This document shows positions 36,834 to 48,110 of a DNA stretch of 64,000 nucleotides, in pieces. Each line of letters begins with the position of its first letter. The first letter of the stretch is position 1. Made by a program: the position numbers and the translations under genes. A model generated the notes under the pieces. It worked only from the letters and a program-made list of their open reading frames with translations. It was not told the DNA's origin and did no database searches. Where the stretch lies: NCBI GenBank assembly GCA_031763025.1, contig JASSKH010000024.1:7897023-7961022 (forward strand), written 5' to 3'. The DNA comes from Macrocystis pyrifera (Eukaryota > Sar > Phaeophyceae > Laminariales > Laminariaceae).

Positions 36834-38578
36834 CCAAACCGTAGCTGCGTAGACCATGTGTACACCTTAGGTAAGATTATTCAAGGTAGGAAAGACGCGA
36901 GACTAACAACGTACTGTTTCTTTCTAGATGTGCACAAAGCCTACGACACAGTATCGAGAAATGGACTGTGGAAAAAACTGTGGGAAATAGGAATCAGAGG
37001 AAAGATGTGGAGAATGGTGAAAAAGATGACGGAATGTGCGAGAAGTGCTGTGATGCTGGACGGGGAAATATCGAAGTATGTTGATATTTTACAAGGAGTT
37101 GCACAGGGATGTACGTTGTCACCTAACTTATTCAAGATATTTATTAACGACCTGATAGTAGCAGTCGAGGCTGCAAGGCAGGGAGTCACGGTAGGGGAAG
37201 ATACGGTGTCGGGATTGATGTCTGCGGATGACTTCGTGGGGATATCAGAAACACCCGAAGGATTGCAAAAACAAATAGAGAAGGCGCTAAAATACACCAG
37301 GAAATGGAGAGTGACGGCGAACGTCAAGATATGCGCAGTAGTTGTTTGCAACGAAGATAAGGTAAACCCGGTAAAGCTTAGTTGGAAGTGGGGAGAAGAT
37401 GAATTGCCGATCGTAGACCAGTATACATACCTTGGCGTAGAGATCTCAAAAGACTGCTCTTGGGATACACATATAGCAAAAGTAATAGGAAAGGGTAAGG
37501 CACAAGTAGGCAAGATGGATACGATCCTAACAGACCCGAACCTTAACACTAGGATTAAGAGATGTATCTTGATGAATCTGATAGTACCAAAGCTAGAATA
37601 TGCAGGAGAAGTATGGGAAAGGAACACGAAACTCATAAAACAGTTGGAAACAGTACAAATGACAGCAGCTAAAACAATCCTAAGATGCTCAAGTACGACT
37701 AGTAATACAGTATCAAGAGCAGAACTGGGAATGCGCCCACTCAAGACAAGTAGAGACATGAGAAAGTTGAACTGGCAATATAAAGTAAGGAACATGCCAA
37801 AAAAGAAGTTGCCAACCATAGTTGATAGAGCTGTATGGGAGAAAGTAACAAAGGGCGAGCTGGAATAAGGTGGGATGGCGTAGTTGAGAAAGTATGGAAG
37901 GATATAGGGGGAAACCAAGAAGAGATGATGTCCGCCGGGAAGTTTGGGAGGTACAAGGCAGAAGTAGAAAAAAGGATAGAAAGAAGGGAAAGGCTAGCGC
38001 TAAGAAACAAGGTGGAATCGGAAAACACTTAGAGATACACGGGGGACTGAGGGAAGGAATAAGAATGAAAACGTATTTGCATGGCCCAATGGACTTCGCG
38101 AAAACGCTGAAACTGCGCTTTCGTGTAGGGGACCTGGACCTGCCAGAAAGAAGAAAGAGGTACACCAGTAGCCGGGAGGAGGAGGAAGTAGACGCACAGA
38201 TGTGCCCGTGTGGCAAAGCAATAGAGAGTAGAACTCACATAGTTGGAGAATGTGAAATATACAAGGAGGAACGGGATGTGTTAGAAGAGGAGATGAAGAA
38301 AATAGACGAATGTGACATGGAGGAGTTTGATACAATGAATAGCAGCGAGAAAACGATCGCTATCCTAGGAGATAGATGGTGGCCACAGGAGGCCAAACAG
38401 GAAGGGGATAAGATTAGCAAAAAGTGTCTATGTAATTTATGGAAACAACGTAATGAGCGCCCAATTGTTGGAGGTGCCTCTATTAGGAGTAGGAACGGTG
38501 CTCCGTCTCGAAAGGGATGCGTGGTCAATGGTCAAATGACTAAGGCAAGCAACAAATGAGTCCCCCCCCCCCCCCCCC
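36834..38578 (+). mobile_element. 5'-truncated LINE with poly(C) end
   Basis: A non-LTR retrotransposon inserted in block B1. It starts inside the reverse transcriptase (SCVDHVYTLGK at about 36845), so the 5' half is lost. RT signatures follow: FFLDVHKAYDTV, LQGVAQGCTLSPNLFKIFIND and SADDFVGIS, where S replaces the usual first residue of (F/Y)xDD. The C-terminal part carries a CPCG-x6-H-x4-C zinc-knuckle-like motif common in LINE tails. Frame changes near 37850 and 38020 break the frame. The stop TGA at 38558-38560 is followed almost immediately by 17 C. Both edges lie next to GCCGTCG, a possible target duplication. Clade not assigned. Confidence 0.82.
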
Positions 38579-38631
38579 GCGCCGTCGCAGAGAATGACAA
38601 TAACATGACAACTCGAAGGATATACAACAAA

Positions 38632-39240
38632 GCGTAGTATCTCTAATTTCACGTGAGATGCCTGTTTTTTTCACAACTAACGGAATTAAATACTTACAGT
38701 CATGGGCTCTACCGACGGAAACTAATAGCTTAAGTTGCCCAGAGGCAGAGAGAAGAGAAGAACGGCCACACTCGTCCCGTACCCCCTCCTAGCTTCTTGT
38801 GATAGGTGCACAGGCAAAGCACGGCACTGCTCGCTGCCGATTGATAGGCCTAGAGGCTAGGCCTACTGTTGTGGTTCTCCCGCCCACCTGCCCCTTTCTT
38901 CTTTCGAAGGTGGGTGGAACGGAGCGGCGACATGGTGCTGGCCACACCGTATCATACTTTTATTATTATCTGTGATTAACTGGTAGCGATTCGGGGCTCT
39001 CACCAGGAGAGTGGGGTATATGTCAATGGTTTTCTACCATTAGGGGTCTCGGTCGTCCGAGACTGCGTTTGTTAGAGCCCCGGCCAGTCGGCTGGGGGGG
39101 GGGAACTCCCGAGTACTGGCAGGACGGTAAGCAACGAGAGTCAGCGGCCGGTGTCGCGACTCTCGTACCACGCCAGTGGACTCCCCCCCGACGTCGCAGA
39201 GAATGATAATAACATGACAATTCGAAGGATATACAACAAA
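38632..39240 (+). mobile_element. Short A-B derivative 1 of the YR element
   Basis: Block A (to 38873), a 138-bp middle and block B (39012-39240), with no coding sequence. A compact deletion derivative sharing its block A boundary with the end of B1. Confidence 0.8.
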
Positions 39241-39855
39241 GCGTAGTATCTCTAAGTTCACGTGAGATGCCTGTTTCGTTCACAACCGATGGAATTAAAT
39301 ACTTATAGTCATGGGCTCTACCGACGGAAACTAATAGCTTAAGTTGCCCAGAGGCAGAGAGAGAGAGAAGAGAAGAACGGCCACACTCGCCCCGTGCCCC
39401 CTCCTAGCTTCTTGTGATAGGTGCACAAGCAGAGCACGGCACTGCTCGCTGCCGATTGATAGGCCTAGAGGCTAGGCCTACTGTTGTGGTTTCGCCCGCC
39501 CACCTGCCCCTTTCTTCTTTCGAAGGTGAGTGGAACGGAGCGGCCACATGGTGCTGGCCACACCGTATCATACTTTTATTATTATCTGTGATTAACTGGT
39601 AGCGATTCGGGGCTCTCACCAGGAGAGTGGGGTATGTCAATGGTTTTCTACCATTAGGGGTCTCGGTCGTCCGAGACTGCGTTTGTTAGAGCCCCGGCCA
39701 GTCGACTGGGGGGGGGGAACTCCCGAGTACTGGCAGGACGGTAAGCAACGAGAGTCAGCGGCCGGTGTCGCGTCTCCTGTACCACGCCAGTGGACTCGCC
39801 CCCGACGTCGCAGAGAAGAATAATAACATGGCAATTCGAAGGATATACAACAAAG
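39241..39855 (+). mobile_element. Short A-B derivative 2 of the YR element
   Basis: Tandem repeat of the preceding 609-bp unit with very few differences, one being a longer (AG)n run at about 39356. It ends ACAACAAAG at the right edge of the whole complex. Confidence 0.8.
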
Positions 39856-41480
39856 TTTCATTTCACGCAAGGGAGCATAGCACAATGGCTACATCACCAA
39901 TGAAGAAAGCTCCAGGCGGATGATATACCTCTTGCGCACGCGTCGTTGAAGATGCTGCCTGGTTCAAAACTACGCTCCCGTGATGGATCGAGTAGTGAGT
40001 TATTTGGCCCAAAAAAGTGCGAAAATGGGCTAAAAGGCTCAGGATTCTCGTATATCTGCGTCAACCATTCTACAACCACGAAATACGGATCTTGGTTGCA
40101 AGTCCCTCGCTCTAATTCCAAGTCGTATGTATATGTTGCCGAAATGCCTACGCGCGGGTACTTGACGACGCTTTCCCGAGCGTGCCAGCGTCTCCTTATG
40201 GTCGCCAATATAGTACCGAACAACATTACGGTGCCTTCGGAAATATCTGCTCGAGAGAGAGAGAGCCTTTCAAAAATATAACGTACCTGGTACGACTTTA
40301 GTACCCCTACCACCGTCCTCGAGAAACCGAGCGCTGAAAAAACGATCGCACCCACTCAGCGCTCTTTTACGGTACTTTCGCCCAACTAATAACCAGCCGT
40401 GAGCTTCCAGCAAGTTCATACCTGTGCAACATATACGTTAATTACATTCTGGGCTCGGAATGGACGAGTCTCGCCGCTTTTGAAAAGCGCTTTCTCAAAC
40501 GCAGGCCTTGCAATAATCAACAACTTTTCTGGGCGTCTCTTGGAGTAGCAGAGGGTTGTCTTCCTGATAACGGTAGCTTCGGTTTCAAGTTCCGGGGGAG
40601 GTGCGGGTGTTGCTATAGATATTCAACATTTTTTTTTGTGGCAGGCACAAGTACGATAAGGCAGTATTGGGCAGGGCCCGACTAATTTTGCTGTTGTTAT
40701 TTGTTTGTTGTTGTGCAGGTTGCCTCTGAGGATTTATTTTCACGCGACGCGTGTTGTTGTAGCTCAACTTGCCTTGCCCTAACGTCTTATGTCAAAGGAA
40801 GGGACGTATTCCTGTTTCAGAGGGGTGATAACGAGCATGCCCTAAAAACGCCAGGTAGGCAACCCGATGGCTTTCAGTAGCTAAATTATCGGATTCTACG
40901 TATGTTCATGTAGCCTATAATATCATCCTTCATACGAGTTTCCAGGGATGTTTATGTTCATATCTTAGCACAAGGTGTCATCTTGATAGGACGAAATTGT
41001 GATCCAATCAACATGGATCCGAGACTAGAACAAAGTTGATCGCAACATTTGGGGCTCGATTGATCTACGACAATGGATCGAAGCCGCGATCAGGTCCTCT
41101 CAAACAAAAGCTCCGGTCCAACAACTGGCGAAAACACAAAGCAAGTCAGCAATAAATTTAGAGACCAACTAAATGACACTTGCGTCGACGCGGTCGACGC
41201 CGTCCAGCAGCGCGCCCGGGGCTGCCGACCCGGCGCCCGCATCTGATGCACCGCCCCCCATGCCCCTTCCCCCGTCGGACCGGGACTGGACGGCGTCCCT
41301 CTAGCGGAAAAAATGACGCGTGCTACGACAGGGGATGCATTGGTTTTTGGCCAAAGCGTTTCTGACTGCCGGGCGGGGCTCCTTAACCGAGAAAGTCTAC
41401 AAAATACGCTAACTCTACCCAATACGCTAGCGTTGGAACACCATTTGTGTTTTACAATAGGGTACGCCTTGTATACCATA
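39856..41480. other. Intergenic
   Basis: A degenerate tRNA-like stretch borders the retrotransposon at 39866-39974 (GGGAGC...GCTCCC ends, GGTTCAAAACT B-box-like). At 41173-41304 a short GC-rich plus-strand frame (MTLASTRSTPSSSAPG) is open but unidentified. Confidence 0.35.
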
Positions 41481-41576
41481 ACCCTGCTTTGGGACTGCAG
41501 TCCCGTTTTGAGGATAAACCACTGAAATACTATGTAGTTTGTCCCCCAAACGGGACTGCAGTCCTAAAAAGGTCAA
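41481..41576. mobile_element. MITE family B, copy 1
   Basis: The family is a 90-bp palindrome with termini TTAGGACTGCAGTCCCGTTTTGGGG...; ends lie next to ACCCTTT/AAAGGGT. Both arms are present here. Confidence 0.8.
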
Positions 41577-42590
41577 CCGGGGAAATACTTGCAGTATATA
41601 CCCAATATCGTTGCAGCTCTGTGAGGCATTGGTGTTTTCCGATATGCTCCTTTTTGATTCCACAGGGAGACCGCCAACAGTCGTACCCCGCCCGCGCCTG
41701 CTGCTTCCGTGCCAGGTGTTGCAGGCAGGAGAACCCATCCGCATACGAGTTGGAGAGCTCGAACTCATAGTATATGAACTGCTGCTGATTCTGCTGCTGC
41801 TGTGTGGGATCTTCAGCGTGGCGAGATGGTTCTTTTCTTGATGCCAAGATGGACTCCCCAATGGTAGAAACGCGTGGCGGTTTTCGTCAAAAACCTTCAT
41901 CAGCAGCGTCTGAAGGGTGATTTGGCCAGTTAACTGTCTGGCCGCCGTCGATTTTCGGGAGATAGGACGGCGGCAAGCGGCAGCGCAACGCCGGCGCCGT
42001 GTCTGTAAAATTGGATGTAATGGTAGGCTTAGGTTCTGAGCGAAAAAGTTCTCCTTGGGGTGAAATAACGCGTGACCTTTTTATTATTCTGTAGCTGTAG
42101 GGTTTAGACGAAAACGCCCCCCTTTGGGGTGTAATATGTGACCGTTTTAATGTAGATCTCCAAGAAGAGTGCGTAGCATCTGTATTTGCGTATTTCGATG
42201 CGAGTCGACCGGGGAAGAAAATGCTGAACTTTTCCCGCGACCAAAAGGAAGGCATGCACCGTAGTGGGGAGGGGGGGGGGAGTGCCCGGTATGTGACCCT
42301 GGATCTGAGGTTCGAAGGAGAGGGATGTAGAGAAACAGGGCAAACAAAATATAGATGTGGCGAAAATAAAAATAAAACAAGTAGAAAAACCAGTCAACTC
42401 GTTGGTTGGCGCTTGCACTGTACGTACGTCTCCGTCAAGGTCCGAGTCAATCGTGGTGTGCGCGCGCTCGATCTGCGTCCGTATTTACGCCTGTTAGTCT
42501 TGAATTGGAGGATGGCATCCGAAGCGATACTCGCAGTGTACAATCGTCTCCGATCACGGGCTACATTTCAAGGGAAGAATCTAATGTGAG
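41577..42590. other. No feature recognised
   Basis: Glu/Leu-rich frame at 41700-41840 derives from CTGCTG sequence. Repeated CTCC-TTGGGGTG-AATA words at 42050-42140 suggest a small local duplication. Confidence 0.35.
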
Positions 42591-43066
42591 AACGCCATCA
42601 TCCTCATCACCGTCATCATCGTTTTTCTCCGATCGCGTCCCCCCATCATGTCGGAGGGGGAGGGTCCTCAGGCTCTCTCGCCAGCACAGCTTGCTCTGTT
42701 AGGCCGACCCTCCGAACTCGCACCGCCAAAACCAGACGACTGTACAGCGAGAATTTCGTCGAGCTACGTAACGGCGAGCGCTTTCTGACACCCGGCTACG
42801 GTTGCATGCCGCGCGCTGACTGGCTTCGCCGCCACAGCACTACGTATGGTGCTTCCCAGCAGAGCCCATTTTCGTACAACGACGAATACGGTTTGTGGTG
42901 GCTCGAGGACATCAGCGCGCGTACGACTATCGATGGAGAAATATTCCATGCGTTTTCTGGACGAGTCGGGATTTATCCAGCTCCTCCTCCGTTCGGCTCG
43001 GTACACGACTTCGACAAGGGCTACTCGGGGTTCTTGATGCCCACGAATAAATTTGGGTATGTATAG
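42591..43066 (+). CDS. Unidentified open frame (possible exon)
   Basis: About 158 codons are open without a stop, reading ENFVELRNGERFLTPGYGCM, then EYGLWWLEDISARTTIDGEI and FSGRVGIYPAPPPFG, ending at TAG 43066. The aromatic-rich composition is unlike random sequence. A second frame upstream (MSEGEGPQALSPAQLALLGR at 42644) runs into the same region and may be the true start if a frame change occurred. I recognise no family; it could be a host exon or a remnant of a transposon gene. The nearest internal ATG is 42806. Confidence 0.3.
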
Positions 43067-43467
43067 GATTCGTTCGGGAGGTCCAACGTAAATGTGGATA
43101 AGCCATCACCCGACCGCTGCACTCGATTGTTTGCTTTCTGTTTTTCTATGGATGTGGGTTTTCGTTTTTCATGTTATTATTGCATTTTCCCGACTCGGTT
43201 TCAACGTCGTTCCTGCAGAGATACGAATGGTCACTCCGATTCGTATGCCAATTTCCGTACATAGTGTTCTTACGGTGTGCCGGTAGCTTTTGTGATCGTT
43301 CTGAGTTTTGCAACCAGGTTTTCGACCACCTCGTGTTCGACTTCGGTGTTTTCGCCCGTTTTCGTTAGTCACACGCGTTATAATCTTTTTTCGTCCTGCC
43401 GCCTACCCCGCCCCCGCTTAGTACTCCCATTGCTGTCTCTGGAAGTGGCTACATCGGAATTAAATTA

Positions 43468-43715
43468 ACCCATTGAAGCTGCCATCCATGTGTAAGTCCG
43501 CCCCACTAGCGGTTCTTAGTAGGATGCAGCTCACCCTTCATGCGACTCGCCGGACACCTCACGGCGCTTCGCATAGCTTGGTGCAAGCAACGTCTGCCTG
43601 GTCGGTGAAAACCCGAAATCCTCCATCCCGGCATCGTAGGGATGCGAGGGTCTATGGTCATAGGACTACGGACATGCATGATATCGAGTACATCTCTCCT
43701 ATCGAGTGTCCCCCC
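43468..43715 (+). repeat. Dispersed repeat R4, copy 1
   Basis: Matches 44215-44450: GCGGTTCTT-GTAGGATG-AGCTC, CTCACGGCGCTTC, TTGGTGCAAGCAA, GTAGGGATGCGAGG-CTATGGTCAT and GATATCGAGTACA-C. Part of the 3' portion recurs a third time at 43825-43930. Confidence 0.85.
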
Positions 43716-44017
43716 CGTTCATCGCCGGAGGTGGTTCGGGTCATGTTACGTGAGTAAGGTGGCCGCCCGCTCTGCGGCAGAAGACCGTAGTATTTGTGTT
43801 GAGGCTTCTCGACGATGCATTTCCGCAATGGTCATACAACTACGGCCACATGCGTGATATCGAGGACACGATCCCCCACCTTGCTGGGGACATGACGGAA
43901 ACTCGTGCTCTTGTGTTTTGCGAATGTTTAGTAGCCCCCTCTTCCCCTTCGCTGGGTATCTATAGCGATCTTAGCTAACGTTCTTTCGTTTACCAACTGC
44001 ATTTTCGCCCCCCACTC

Positions 44018-44208
44018 AAAAGGTGAAACAAGAAGGGGATAAGGTAGGCAACATTTTCTAACGTGATACATGGAAAAAAACGGATTGAGTGCCAAAATGT
44101 TGGAGGTGTATCTCTATAAGGAGTAGGAACGGGTTCTCCGCCTCGAAAAGGATGCGCGGTCAATGGTCAAATGACGAAGGCATGAAAAAATGAGTACGCC
44201 CCCCCCCC
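44018..44208 (+). mobile_element. LINE 3'-end fragment with poly(C) end
   Basis: Matches the last 180 bp of the LINE at 36834-38578 (CAAGAAGGGGATAAGGTAGGC, then GTTGGAGGTGTATCTCTATA) and ends ATGAGTACG followed by ten C. It lies between the two R4 copies. Confidence 0.82.
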
Positions 44209-44214
44209 AACTGA

Positions 44215-44450
44215 TTGACGCTGTCAACCTTGTGCAAATCCGCCTCGCAAGCGGTTCTTCGTAGGATGTAGCTCCCGTTTCATGTGACTCGCCCAACATC
44301 TCACGGCGCTTCCTGCTTGGTGCAAGCAATGTCTGTGTGGTCCGTGAAAATCCAATGAGCTACGCCCCGACGTTGTAGGGATGCGAGGGGCTATGGTCAT
44401 ACGACTGCGGCCATGAACGATATCGAGTACACCCCTCCCCCCCCCCACCA
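44215..44450 (+). repeat. Dispersed repeat R4, copy 2
   Basis: Second copy of the repeat at 43468-43715, beginning directly after the LINE fragment's poly(C). Confidence 0.85.
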
Positions 44451-44639
44451 CCTTCCCTCGCTGGGGATGTGGCGATAGCCTGTGCTTTTTTTTACGGGGA
44501 TACGTTTTCGCCCGCCCCCTCCTTTTGCTGGGGTTGTGGCGGTGCCTTAGGTGTCCGACGCTTTTGAACCCTTTACGGATGAGCTTTCTGTCCTTTCCCC
44601 CATTTGACGTTCCTCTACGCGACCTCGCGCCCTTGTAGA

Positions 44640-44775
44640 GTAGAGGTGTGGGAGCGGGTTTTAAGGAGCCACATGGTCGATTCATGTGCTACTTGGTCGT
44701 TCATTGAACCGGTGTTTTTCCCCAATCTTTCATATGTTGCTAGTTGTACGGCTCATCAAGGTGGGCTAGTGTTAT
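44640..44775 (-). repeat. Decayed inverted copy of repeat R3
   Basis: The reverse complement follows R3: TGGGAG-GGGTTTT-AGGAGCC-CAT, GATTCATGT, GTACGGCTCATCA-GGTGG. Confidence 0.55.
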
Positions 44776-44994
44776 GCTTCGAAGTATATTGCCATAGAAA
44801 CTCTGTCGAGGCCCAGGGCCCAGCGTCCAGCAATCGATGTTATAGGGAAGGGATGGCGTGTTACTGGGGGGGGGTATACGTGCAGGGGTTGGACGAATCG
44901 AGAGACGAGGAGTCTTCTTTTTTTCGCGGACCTCATCCGGCCGTGTGATGGAATTGGATAATTCGATAAACTATTTGTGGCGACACGCAGAGGT

Positions 44995-45320
44995 GAGTGA
45001 CAACGCGGGGGCCGCTTGATGGTAAACCTGGGAGGGGATCCGTGCTGTGTCTCACGGATACCTGAATATCCTCCAGGGATGCCTCACCCCTTTCGGGACC
45101 CCCAGAAATTGACCAACAAATTGACCAAAACGATGACGACTTTGATGCTGTCAAACGTCAAGGAGCAGAGTGAGAACCCAGCAGCGCTTAGGATCATGCT
45201 GCTACCCGTACCGTGCGACTCCTTGCAATCAACCATGGTAATTCGGACACCGTGTTGAATCATCCCCCCGACCACGCCTTAGCCGTTGCTGCAATCGTCT
45301 CATTTTTACCTCGTCAATTT
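44995..45320 (+). repeat. Diverged dispersed repeat R2, copy 2
   Basis: Counterpart of 14585-15145; see that entry for shared blocks. Confidence 0.45.
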
Positions 45321-45472
45321 TCCCCTCTGAAGCAGCTAGATGGTTGTCACCCTCCACTTGGTGAAGACAGAGGATTGTGTCTGCTCGAATGCCCAGAAAT
45401 GTTGTTCTCTTTCGGCGAAGAATGTCCCGCCAAGTATCCTCTCCGTCGTCTTGTTGATGAACTATTACAGGG

Positions 45473-45571
45473 GTCCATAGTTAACGGGACCAAATTTTGG
45501 TAGGAAAAATAGGCAAATATATAGGTTTTTATGTACACCATAGGTCCTGTTAACTATGGACCCCCGTAATA
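45473..45571. mobile_element. MITE family A, copy 5
   Basis: Full palindrome; its right TA flank is also the left flank of the next copy. Confidence 0.9.
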
Positions 45572-45677
45572 TTACGGGGGATCATAGTAAATAGGACCAA
45601 ATTTTGTTAGTAAAAATAGGTAAATATATAGGTTATATGCATACCGTAGGTCCTATTAACCATGGACCCCCGTAATA
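45570..45677. mobile_element. MITE family A, copy 6
   Basis: Full palindrome abutting copy 5 and sharing a single TA with it, as expected if one inserted at the target duplication of the other. Confidence 0.9.
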
Positions 45678-46251
45678 CCAGTATATGTACACGTACATCG
45701 TTGCAGAACGTACTGTAGTATATCACCTCACACCTGCATACGTACTCTGGTATATCGTATCGTATATGCAAGCATCCTCGTTGTCTTAGCTTGGCTGCAT
45801 TCATGCATTGTCGAAAACGGCGCCCGCCGGTGCCACCGCTGGACCTGCTCTTTACGACGGAAACTTACGAATTCTTCCCGCAACACCGGCATCCTCATCA
45901 TTTCACACAACACAGCGAGAAGGATGAAAATTCTCCATCCTTGCCGTGGTCTTTGCAGGCTCTAGTTATTAAACATTTTGTACAACGTGTAGTACGAAGT
46001 ATATATATACGGTATCTGGTGGACACAAGTCAAGGGTGAAATCACACCATTTTCGGTACTACTCTGTCCCAAAATATGAGGGAAATCTTAGATTATATGT
46101 AAATGTACAGACGGTTCTTGCATTAAGGGGCATAGTGGTATGTCACGTAGAGAAAATTAATGTAACCGCCTGTCCGAAAAACGTCGTCAATCTCAGCAAA
46201 CTATTTCAGGCAGCCACGGCGATTTCTGGGCGGGTTCTACGATGATACTGT

Positions 46252-46760
46252 CAAGATCAAGGTCGGGACACTTTGTATCCCAGGACAGGTTTGCCTATTA
46301 AGTCGGTTATCGTTGTACTCACGTGTGTTGTTTGCTTAGAAATAGAAGAAGAGGAGCTTTATTCCTTACGTGCACGCGGAGACTAAGAGCCGAGCTCGTG
46401 CCTCGCTGGGAAAATCCCTGGCTTTCCATCTACGATACGCCTCCCAAGTACTACGAATACGATTTCAATACTTGAACCCAGGTAATTACCGGGCTTTCAG
46501 CCTCCTTCACGGCATTATCATAACACTAGCTGGCTCACTCTGATGAGCCATATATGCAGAACTATGGGAACTTCGTGGGAACCCCGATTTCACCAACTAG
46601 AACATGAGTCGAAACCCACTCCCACACCTCTGAACGGCGAGGCAACGAAGCCGACAAAGAACGTAAAAAAAAAAGAGAACGAAAGGAAGGCCTAGCCCTA
46701 AGGGGCAGGAATAAATCGTCAACAGTATCATAACAATACGATATACCTCCCAACTCGTCA
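46252..46760 (+). repeat. Dispersed repeat R3, second locus
   Basis: Begins AAGATCAAGGTCGGGACACT and follows the 25769 copy through CTTTATTCC, CCTCGCTGGGAAAA, ATACGCCTCCCAAGTA, TTACCGGGCTTTCAGCCTCC and CTCTGATGAGCC. Has only one of the tandem units. Confidence 0.82.
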
Positions 46761-47449
46761 ACGGAAGTCCAAGCCTTGGCCGACGAATGACAATGCCCTT
46801 TGCAAAGACGACGACGGTAGAACCCTCCTACGTATTACTTCGTACGTATCATATGTTTCCGCCTTTTTTCTGTTGTGGGTTCGGTGCTAGCCGAAATGTA
46901 ATTCCGAGGGCTGTATGGAACTTTGGGCAGCTTCTGTATGATATAAAATAGTTGAACAATGATGTTGGCTTCGAAGCTTAACCCTAGCTCGAACCCCAAC
47001 CGTCTTTGAAATTCCTCGGAACGAATATGTAAAATGGGGTTAGCGTGGACGGTGTTGATTGTAGCTCTTGCCTCGCTCCATGTCTTCTCGTAGAGGGGGC
47101 GAGCGGGTCACTTTTAGAGAGGGCGATGACGCCATATCTATGCGGAGGGGATATAATAGCAATTCCCCCCCCCCTTGTGCTCATGTGGGGCGGACTGAAA
47201 TAATATGCTTATGCTGAACGGTAGACCTTAATCTAGCACCGAACCGCGAAAACACACATGGGGGGGCGCATGCAAATATTGTCCGTATATGAACATTAAC
47301 GCGTGTTCAACTACTGCAAGTGCGTGAGAGGGGATGTCGACACAACCTCGAGAAACACGGGGCGGAGGGGGGGAAGCACATACGCATATACCAGGGTATG
47401 AAAGAATGCGTGTCCAAGAAATCAGCAAACTACTCTGTTGTAAATATTG
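46761..47449. other. No feature recognised
   Basis: No gene or RNA is recognised. Confidence 0.35.
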
Positions 47450-47650
47450 CTCCCAGGGCTAGACAATCGATCGTTATTTTATCCTTATACCAGGTAGCTC
47501 AGTAGGTATCACCATCACACTTGGCATCGTCGAGGACACACACGGATTCGAATCTCACTTCGAACGTTTCTTTGATTGAAACACTTGCGCGTGCGTCTCT
47601 AAATACACATCTATCTCTCCCCGGTTCCCCAGGTATTGAAACGAAGCGAG
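47450..47650 (+). mobile_element. tRNA-derived SINE-like element, copy 1
   Basis: Contains a pol III A-box-like GGTAGCTCAGTAGGTA (about 47490) and a B-box-like GGATTCGAATC (about 47548) at tRNA-like spacing, preceded by GGGCTAGACAATCGATCG. A related 5' part lies at 48015-48110. The 3' boundary is unclear. Confidence 0.5.
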
Positions 47651-48014
47651 TAGGCAGTAGTTGTTGAGGGTTGATAGTGAATCTCCCTAATGTAGCTATT
47701 TCAGGCACTCTGATTGGCTAAGGGTGTATTATAGGCGGCTCAATCAACCTGTAGATTTTTTCTCAGCCACCGCATCCCGAGCCGGTCGCATCAACCTAGA
47801 GTATATTTCCAAGCACAGCATCCAAGCTGGCCTTGTCAACCTGGAGTCCTGCCAAGCACATCTTTCAAGCACTAACCACTGGCATACGGTTCAGGTCACA
47901 AAGCCTCCGTTAAGATTCCACCCCGTCGGGTATAGGTCAACGTACGGCCGTATACGATACCAACGTCTCGAAGACCCCCCGCCGTTCAGAGGGGGGTGGG
48001 GGAGTGTTGTAAGG

Positions 48015-48110
48015 ATAACCCTGGGCTGGGTAATCGATCGATCTTTCACCCCTGTACTGTACCAGGTAGCTCGGTAGGTAATACCATCGTACTACGAAAC
48101 AGGAGGCAGC
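48015..48110 (+). mobile_element. SINE-like element, copy 2 (5' part)
   Basis: Shares GGGCTGGGTAATCGATCG and ACCAGGTAGCTCGGTAGGTA with copy 1; cut off by a MITE at 48111. Confidence 0.5.

Larger units (their letters stand above)
33199..39855 (+). mobile_element. Tyrosine-recombinase (DIRS-order) retrotransposon, fossil
   Basis: The parts lie in DIRS order. A gag-like leader is at about 33.4-33.9 kb. Reverse transcriptase is at about 33.9-34.6 kb (IIHDLTFS, SKVDVTEAFRQ). RNase H is at about 35.0-35.5 kb (TLWSDAFGDAMGGYF, RGDNTSAVHW). A tyrosine recombinase is at about 35.8-36.6 kb (ARSDEI, HSLRIGATT, YTRN, fitting R...HxxR...Y). There is no integrase or aspartic protease. Terminal repeats are split: block A at the left end, block B after the recombinase, then A-B twice more, recalling the A1-ORFs-B1A2B2 layout of Ngaro/PAT elements. 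A LINE is inserted in B1. The coding part is broken, with roughly four breaks. Near-identical A and B blocks suggest recent activity of the family. Confidence 0.8.

Noticed and set aside
39866-39974. Possible intron-containing tRNA gene next to the retrotransposon
   Set aside because: Ends pair as GGGAGC/GCTCCC and there is a B-box-like word, but the D and anticodon stems do not form and the length is about 109 nt.
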